Source: Siphonodentalium dalli | Lineage: Eukaryota > Mollusca > Scaphopoda > Gadilida > Siphonodentaliidae | Direction of reading: 5' to 3' | Length of the DNA: 64,000 bases | NCBI GenBank assembly: GCA_032622095.1 | Contig: CP136061.1 | Location: forward strand, 26,352,991 to 26,416,990 | In this document: piece by piece, positions 13,801-22,800 of the stretch | How the letters are laid out: every line of letters starts with the position of its first letter | How positions within the stretch are numbered: position 1 is the stretch's first letter | Translations under genes and position numbers: made by a program | The notes under the pieces: model-generated | Databases searched by the model: none | What the model was told of the DNA's origin: nothing | What the model saw: the letters and a program-made list of their open reading frames with translations, nothing else

Positions 13801-16800
13801 GCCAAGCATTCTGGGTGTAAATACAAGTATTTTATGTATATGTGGGTAATGCAATGACTATCGGGTAATTATCGGTGTATTTAGTTGAAACTTCATATGT
13901 TGGTATATATGACAATGACCTATCACCTGCCCGACGTGGAGACCCATTGAAGGTCAAAGCCTTTGGGTCACGTGCACAGTACGATGGAGCATTTAAGGTT
14001 AGTCTAACAGGTCTGAAGTTCAAAGTCTAACAGGTCCGAAGTTCAAGTAAGAAATTATGTGTCGATCAGCTTTATTTAGTTGTGACCTTAAATTTTGAAA
14101 GCAAATTGTATTACTGCAATTTTTATGGTTATAAATTCAAATTTAATCGAAGTACAAATTATTTTTTGAAGTGGGTGAAATTATGGAAGTCTAAATCCAT
14201 CATTACCAAGAACTTGGGAAAATAGATTGACACTTCTTATTTTCACCATATATAATTTCCCAGTAGCAAATTTTTGCATTTGTAAACCATTGTTATGTGA
14301 AAACATTACTGTTGCAGTAACATGTCAACAAACATCGCTAATAGGACTAAAATTGATTGACAATTCATAGGTAGAATATTGGGCTAACTTAAAGGTACTC
14401 AATCTGATCAGACGCTCCTAAATTACTATTTCTTTGGCTTCGGGGTTAAAAAATATTTGATTCGAGTCGAGGAACCTACCCATCAAACATGGTTCCTGCA
14501 CACATTTCAATGTGAAATACAAGGGTTTTCCAGGAGTATCAGGGTGTGAAATTCAAGGGTTTTCCAGGAGTGACGGGGTCAAAATTCAAGGATTTTCCAG
14601 GAGTTAATGGATATTTAATGGATTGTGGGAAACACTGTCTAAGAGCTGCTAGCAATGACCGTGTATACTTACTATGACTGGGTATCATGGGGGGATAGGA
14701 CCATGTATAGTTACTATGACTGGGTATCATGGGGGGGGATAGGACCGTGTATACTTACTATGACTGGGTATCATGGGGGGATAGGACTGTGTATACTTAC
14801 TATGACTGGGTATCATGGGGGGATAGGACTGTGTATACTTACTATGACTGGGTATCATGGGGGGATAGGACCATGTATAGTTACTATGACTGGGTATCAT
14901 GGGGGGATAGGACCGTGTATACTTACTATGACTGGGTATCATGGGGGGATAGGACCGTGTATACTTACTATGACTTCCAGTGAAGTGAGTCAGTGGAACG
15001 GTGTTGTTGATTTCTCAGGATGTCTTTTTGTGTTTTTCGTCGTTGGAATGGGAAACTAAGGCATACTCCCCCATATTGGCAACATCTATTATTTTTAAGC
15101 ACAGTCGACATCGGGCCTGGCATGCTTGGCCTTCCACGGACTCTGCCCACTCGAATTTTGTTCGCCACGAAGTTTGGAATCGGCATTTACCACCTGGCAT
15201 ACTTTCATTTTAATGCAAGATATTTTTTTATTTCGTGTGGGAATTACTCTAGTAGCTGAGGGCGTTTTGTATGCACTTTTATGTCCAGAGCAAAACTCTT
15301 CACGAATCCACTAATTGAAGGTACACGAACAATATTTGGTTGGTGACACATTTCCCATTGAGGGCGAAATGGGTCAAATGGCCACGCCCCTTTTTGCGCG
15401 AAGTACTACCACCCGCCGTGACTATATATCCAGAACCGTTGGCCAAAGGGGGTCGTGTGACCACTCAAAATGTGCGGAATGGCCACATTATGGGGGGTCA
15501 GTAATACATTTTCATATCCAAAAGTCAATGGTGTTTAAGATAATTGCCAAAAACCAAAAAAAATCCATTTTAAGGGCCCAATTTTGGGGTTCAGCACTTT
15601 TATCTCAAAGCTGAGCCCCCAATTCGAATTTTATTGATCTATATCCATCGGTGCCACATATAGGTATAATTTATGTACCATTATCGGATGGGATTGACCT
15701 CCAAGGAGCTCTTGACCCTGAAAATCCACATTATGGGGGGGGGGGGTCAGTAATACATTTTCATATCCAAAAGTCAATGGTTTTTAAGATAATTGCCAAA
15801 AACCGATTTCAGCATGTTACGCACCACAAGTATACAATACCACCAAGGCCACAGCATATGTATGACACTTTTTAAAGAACTATCCGAATTCTCTGATCGA
15901 CTTAAGAGCACAATTGACCACACACAATGGGATTAGCTGGAAATTGCTGCTGAGGATGTGTTGATCCCGACACAAAACGTGAGCTCTTCATGACTGAACA
16001 TGCCGTGGAAACTGGTGTGCTTTACCAAAAATCAGGTAACAATTGTGCTCTAATCAACAGAAATGTACAGATTGAACAAAACAGGTTTTCAAAATTTGTT
16101 ATCAACATTTAACAGCTGATCTGATTTAAGTGACCAAGATATGAAACATGCTAAACACTTTTACTAAATGGAATGACCAGCTGTTTGCTTCATGCAGCAG
16201 CCACATGTTGCGATCCTAAAATGGGTATTGCACCTGGGCATAGTAAAAACATGTTGTAATCAGATCGATTCAGATGGGAGATGACCATATATACCAGTAT
16301 ATATTTCAGAAGTAATCAATTCTTACAAAAGGACACCTCATCTCACAAAAAGTTTTAGGAAATGATGGAATGATCACTATTCAATCAATAGTAGAATGAG
16401 CCTTTGTCAGTCCCACATTAGTTTTGATTGGCCATGATAGTTGCATCACTTGCAGGTTGGAGAAGATGAGGGTATATAATTTCACTAACATAATTCTTCA
16501 TATAATAATAGCTAATAGCCCTCATAACTTACCATTTTAAAGATATTTTCATTTTCAATACCACCTCAGGTTAAGTGGTCCTGCTAATTTTATATTATGC
16601 TGATGGGTACTGCTGGATTGATATGTTTGTAGGTCAAAGCAATTCTGTCAAGTACCATCATTTTACCTAAAGTTGGTTATTTTTGCATTGTTTGGCTAAC
16701 CCGAGCAATTTGTGCAAAAGTCAGTGTCTGTATGCAACATTCAAGAACATATATACTTCAAAATTTTATTGTGTACGCTGATGTTTGGTAAACAACAGGA

Positions 16801-19800
16801 ATAGTCATCTCAATTATGGCCAGTTTGTAAAAACCAGCACCCATTATTAAAATATTTCACAATATACATGTTTTTTAATGTTTTCTACACATTGTGGCTT
16901 TATCCTCGATTCGTTCAGATCGCTTTGCTCTACCTGAATATCATACCAATTGTATTAGCATCACCACTAAACTTGGGATGAATACTGCCAAATGAATATA
17001 TTGTGATAAGGGCAGTGGAAAAATAATGGTTGAGTCTTTTCTAAATATAATTCTAGTAAAACCTACACAATACTGTCTTGGTCTGATAAGACTCAGAGTC
17101 ATGTTTATTTAGGAGTATAGACATGAAGTCCACCAGTTTTGTGAAAATTAAATGGGCTCTGCACTAGTAACATCTGGACTCCTGGGACCCATTAATATTG
17201 ACAAATGCAACACAAATGAAAAATACATAGTAACTTTCCTCAAACATAGATTATAACCTGACAATCATTGTGTTTGAATCAGTGTACATATGTATATGTA
17301 GGCATGGCCATAGCATGTTTTTGAAATACTGCAGAGTGCAGACCATAAATTTCACTAGAATATACATGTAGTTACTGCATGTACATCACACACATAAGTC
17401 ATAAGGCGACTGACACACATAAACGTACCTGCAGGGTTCACAATATTTCACATGTAAAGTATATATATATCTCCTGTGCCTATAACATCAAACCAAATGG
17501 TTTACAGTACTTTTACTGACATTTTTGGAGTGGCACATATACATACATAAAACATAAAAGTCAATTTAAAGGGACGAAATGAAAAATAAATTTGTGCAAC
17601 TATAATGGAGATCTATATTGCATTACAACATCCACAAATCTACAAAATCTACAACATCCACAAATCTACAAAATCTACAAAAACATCTGACTATCATAGA
17701 CATTGGTAATGCGATAATTTTTCCTTGATAAGTTGAAACATGAGGGAGGATTGCATAGCATGGCTACATGCAGAATGTAGATTTGTATGTATTTATATCT
17801 GCATATCAACTGATGCTTGTATTTTTCTTCTAACTCACTCCAGGCTAGCCATTATTTGTTCTAGAATAATGTACATGTTAGGGAAATTGTAGAACCTCTA
17901 TACAAAATGGTGATGCAGCCAATCAAAATTGATGTGGGACTGATAAAGACACAACCTGCTCGACTACTGAATCATACTGATTGATCAAATTGTAGTAACT
18001 CAACATTTACTAAACCTACTTGTGGGCCGAGTATAATTCAATTCAACATTAGAATACCATAAAAAGACCCTGTTCTCCCATAAGTTTAAAGAAAATAACA
18101 CATTGAACTCATTTACAAGTATATTGCTAATGTGATATATGTCATTCCATTTATAACCATTTTGGCAGCCATCTCACATCAAAGGCCATGAAATCTAGAT
18201 AACAAAAGATGAACTACATTCAAATTATATCACCAGGTAACCATTTTGTAGGAGTTTTAGGTTATTCTGATCAAATACCGTATTATTGATGATTTCCTCA
18301 ACATCTTTGTTATTGGGAAAATGTCTGTTTTTCATTCTACGACCAATATATTCCATCCAAAAACCTTATTTTCAGGGTCAAGAGCTCCTTGGAGGTCAAT
18401 CTCATCCAATAATGGTACAGAAATTATACCTATATGTGGCACCGATGGATATAGATCAATAAAATTTGAATTGGGGGCTCAGCTTTGAGATAAAAGTGCT
18501 GAACCCCAAAATTGGGCCCTTAAAAATGGATTTGTTTTTGTTTTTGGCAATTATCTTAAAAACCATTGACTTTTGAAAATGAAAATGTATTACTGACCCC
18601 CCCATAATGTGGCCATTCTGCACATTTTGAGTGGTCACACGACCCCCTATGTCCAACGGTTCTGGAGATATAGTCACGGCGGGTGGTAGTACTTCGCGCA
18701 AAAAGGGGCGTGGCCATTTGACCCATTTCGCCCTCAATGGGAAATGTGTCACCAACCAAATATTGTTCGTGTACCTTCAATTAGTGGATTTGTGAAGAGT
18801 TTTGCTCTGGACATAAAAGTGCATACAAAACGCCCTCAGCTACTAGAGTAAATGCACTTGTGACTAATTAGATACATCGAAACAAAAGCTGTTCGGTTCT
18901 TACCCAATCACAGAGCCGCAAACAAACGGTAATGGAACTCAACCAAAGATTAAAACAAAGCGGAAGTCGATCGCCGGTTTTACCAGGAATTACCGTAAAT
19001 ACTCCACAATTTTACCCTACTAGTACGTAATTATTGTTCTGCCAATCGCTGAGTAATTGTGCCTTATTCCGCGATCATAACGGACTGCAAATTCAAGGCT
19101 TTGCCAACTTTTCAAGGGTGTTTACATGTCTATTATTCAAGGGTTTTCAAGGAGTTTGGTGAAATACAAGGGTTTTCAAGGGCCTTGAATATGGATTTTC
19201 ATATTCAAGGGTGTTCAAGGGTTTTCAAGGACCAGCGGGAACCCTGTCAAAGCTCAGAATGATTAGATATCGATGTTTGAAGTTTGGAGATCTGGGCCAA
19301 AACTTATTCAAATCCACGTGCTCAAACGGACAAATTGCAGTTTTAACTTAATGTAAGATGGATAACTCTAAAATCAAGTGGTTATTATTGTTAATAGTAA
19401 CGACTTGATTTTAGAGTTATCCATCTTACATTAAGTTACAACCGCAATTTGTACTTCGATTAAATTTGAATTTATAACCATAAAAATTGCAGTAATACAA
19501 TTTGCTTTCAAAATTTAAGGTCACAACTAAATAAAGCTGATCAACACATAATTTCTTACTTGAACTTCAGACCTGTTAGACTTTGAACTTCAGACCTGTT
19601 AGACTAACCTTAAATGCTCCATCGTACTGTGCAACTTCTTCTCCGAGAATGAACACTTTCTCATCATTTTCCAGCTCCTCATCCAAAGCTGTGTTCAAGG
19701 CATCCCTCACAGACATCTGAAGAAGAGAAACAGATTAACCGTTGTCAATCCGATCAGATGCTCCTAACTTACTATTTCTTTGGCTTTGGGGTAAAAATAT

Positions 19801-22800
19801 ATGATTCGAGTCGAGGAACCCACCCATCAAAGCTCAGCTTGATCAGATATTGATTTTTGAAGTTTGTTAATTTCTCGAGATGTGGCCCAGAAAACAAGCG
19901 GTCAAACGGACAAACTGGGGATGAAATTGGATAACTCTAAAATCAAGTGATTATTATTACCACTTGATTTAGAGTTATCCATCTTCATCCAAAGATTCAG
20001 TTAACCAAGTTGTAGGCCTATAAGTTATATTAAAATTAATGGGTCCCCAAACAGGCTGGGATGGCTTCTTAATTTGGTTTATACATATTTTCTTTCAGGT
20101 TTCAACTTTTGTTTCATCATTGTGATGTGCTCCATCTGTGTTTTAATATTTGTTTGTCATTTACTATGTTCTATTTTCACTGATTTATCGAAATAAAAGT
20201 TTTAAAAAATCATGATCACAAATATCTTCCCAACATAATCCCATAAAACAACATACATGTATGTCACAGTCGCCCCCCCCTTAATTATTCATGCCATACC
20301 ACTGAAAGCAATTAACGGCCTATTTATTGCTGAACAATTTGTTCCCACATGATGTAAATAACCAACATCCTGGAAAAAGTAAAACTCTACAGTAGTCCTT
20401 TTTACAGTCGTTAGCCAGAATTTATTAACTATAGCAACGACGAAAAGAAATTTCATATTGGGTTTAAATGAAGTTGACACATCCAAAAAGAAAATTTGTA
20501 TGATGGGAGAATATAAAATGTATAAGAAATGTAGAATTAGCTCGCGATCTGAAACCCCCTCTTTAGTAGGTATTATATACAAATAAATGTATCGAGGGTT
20601 CGATTCTGACACAGTATCGGTTAGACATTGTGTCGCCATCTGCATCCCCAGTACCATGGGCATCACGAATCAACATCGATGCCACGATCGGTGCTCAGAG
20701 AATGATTCCAGACGCAAAAGAATCTCAGACAAAATTTGAAGAATATGTATTTTTTGGGCGAATTTCATACATCCGCTCCTCTCATAATGTCATGACCAGG
20801 GATGACATTAGGCTGTGCACACCATTGGAACGGAAGCCAATGCCAAATGGCTGTCCCATGTGCAACAATGCGTGCACTTTAAAGATCCCTGCCATAGAAG
20901 TCACAGATTTGGCAAAAAAAAAAATCATGGACAAATTGGTGGTGGATCTACTCGATCCCAGTGTGCATATGGCCAGCATTGGCACTTGCACTGAAAACTC
21001 TACAGATCTATACAGATATCTGGATACAGATACAGATACTGGATATCTGATCACTCTGAGCTTTGATAGGTGGTTCCTCGACTCGAATCAAATATTTTTT
21101 ACACCCGAAGCCAAAGAAATAGTAATTTAGGAGCATTAATTCAGATAATTCATCTTTAAGCTCCATTCTAAACCTTTGATTAAAAGTGCTATAGATGCAA
21201 CTTATGAATACTTTATTCTACATGTACAGTTTGTTTATTTCTGTACCTGAATGTTTATACATGTAAAATATGTGGTCCAACTAAACAGCGAACACAAACA
21301 AACACAAAGGAACACATGTCCAAAAAGCGGAATAGAAGGGTGAAATTTGGTGTGTGGGTGCGTGGATGTCCATTATATTCTGTATGTGGTATTACTTTGA
21401 TGTCTTATTTTTTTAGTTATTAGCATTAACCCTAACCCTAAATAACGAACACAAACGAACATAACATTGGCCGTATAACTATAAGGCGTTAATCAAGGTG
21501 TTAATTAACTACCGCTTGCTCTAAGGTTTACTCTGTCTCCTGGTTAATTACACATCTCTGAGTTGTTTTGACTTTATTTCATTCACTATAAGACTTTGTT
21601 TAACTCCCCTCAGCCTTTATCTGGGTTTGCGACCAGCAGACTTCATACGGTAGAAGTCAGGCTGATTAAAACAAAATTTAAGTTCAGTTTACAATTAGCT
21701 TTAAAATCCCAATATTTTATGGATATCTAATTCAAATGAAGTGTCTATTCTGCATGCTTGTACCCTCTTTATCTTCACTGAGATTTCAAGTTTTCAATAC
21801 TAGAAAGCAAAATTCAACAATTCAGAAATGTTGAATGAATAACAACTTTGAAAGCTTTAACAAAAATAATATATTAAAAAACAATTGGAAGGCAAAATAA
21901 TGAACTGATTTGACAGACAATTTAAATGAAATAGTGATGCTTTTGTGTTGCAAATTATTTCAATTTACCTGACCACGATGTTAGATTCCATTTCAGCTTT
22001 CAGTCAATCGAACAAACACATGGTAATTCTAACTGAGGAGGATGAAACTAAATCAAAAGCTTGGAACATGAAAATAAATTGTTCAATAGCAGAAATGTTG
22101 AAATTGCAAGCATTTTCAAATGTAATTGCACAGAATTAAACTCTCAATTGCTTTATCTCATTAGCGAATTCCAAAGATACATTTAGGTAATAAATCGCAC
22201 CAGCGAACTGAGCCTGTGCATACTGCTTGTTTTTCTTCAAAAAAATATACTTTAAATCCGCAATGAGATGCCCGGTGTTCTGTTAATATAACAACCATGC
22301 CGTGTCCATGCGCACCAATATTCACCTAATACACACACGTTTGACTACCAAAAGATATCTAATCCTGGTTCACAATTACATGACTGTTGGAATTTAATCG
22401 CGACCTCAGGAGGCACGCGTCGTTTCGATTGAGTATCATATTTAATCTGAAGGGTGTGGCTGAGGTTAGGGGAACGCTCTTTAAAAAAAACACTTCTTCA
22501 ATTATCTCCGTTATTTCATTAATATTAATAATTTCCTATTTCTATATTTCGTCATTTGGCTGCATTTTTTATTTCGCTGTATTTCCTATTTCTCTTTTTA
22601 TATATTTTACATATTATGGGATATGGGATTATATGATATCCAATAATCTGATATTCAATTGAACAGCCCGTGCCACCTGCAGTCCTTTTATTAATAGGAA
22701 AAATACCCCTAGGCAAAATTTTCATCCTAGGCAAATTGCCTAGGCAGTTTTGAAAATGCTTTAAAATCATGTTAGTTACTTACGTTTCTGCAGATATTTC

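Larger units (their letters stand above)
14491..19243. mobile_element. Possible hAT-like composite element
   Basis: The left end CATGGTTCCTGCACACAT and right end AGCGGGAACCCTG resemble hAT termini of the CAGGGTTCCCGC type. Both subterminal regions carry CAAGGGTTTTCCAGGAG or CAAGGGTTTTCAAGGA words. It interrupts a TTAA MITE that resumes at 19244. No clean 8-bp duplication is seen (TCAAA only) and no transposase. Confidence 0.45.

Noticed and set aside
14655..15059. 134-codon plus-strand ORF and its partners on both strands
   Set aside because: Produced by the 42-bp tandem repeat, whose length is a multiple of three; no protein-like composition.
20630..21130. 166-codon plus-strand ORF
   Set aside because: Its 3' part is the arm of a TTAA MITE and its 5' part matches nothing recognisable; it is a chance frame in repeat DNA.
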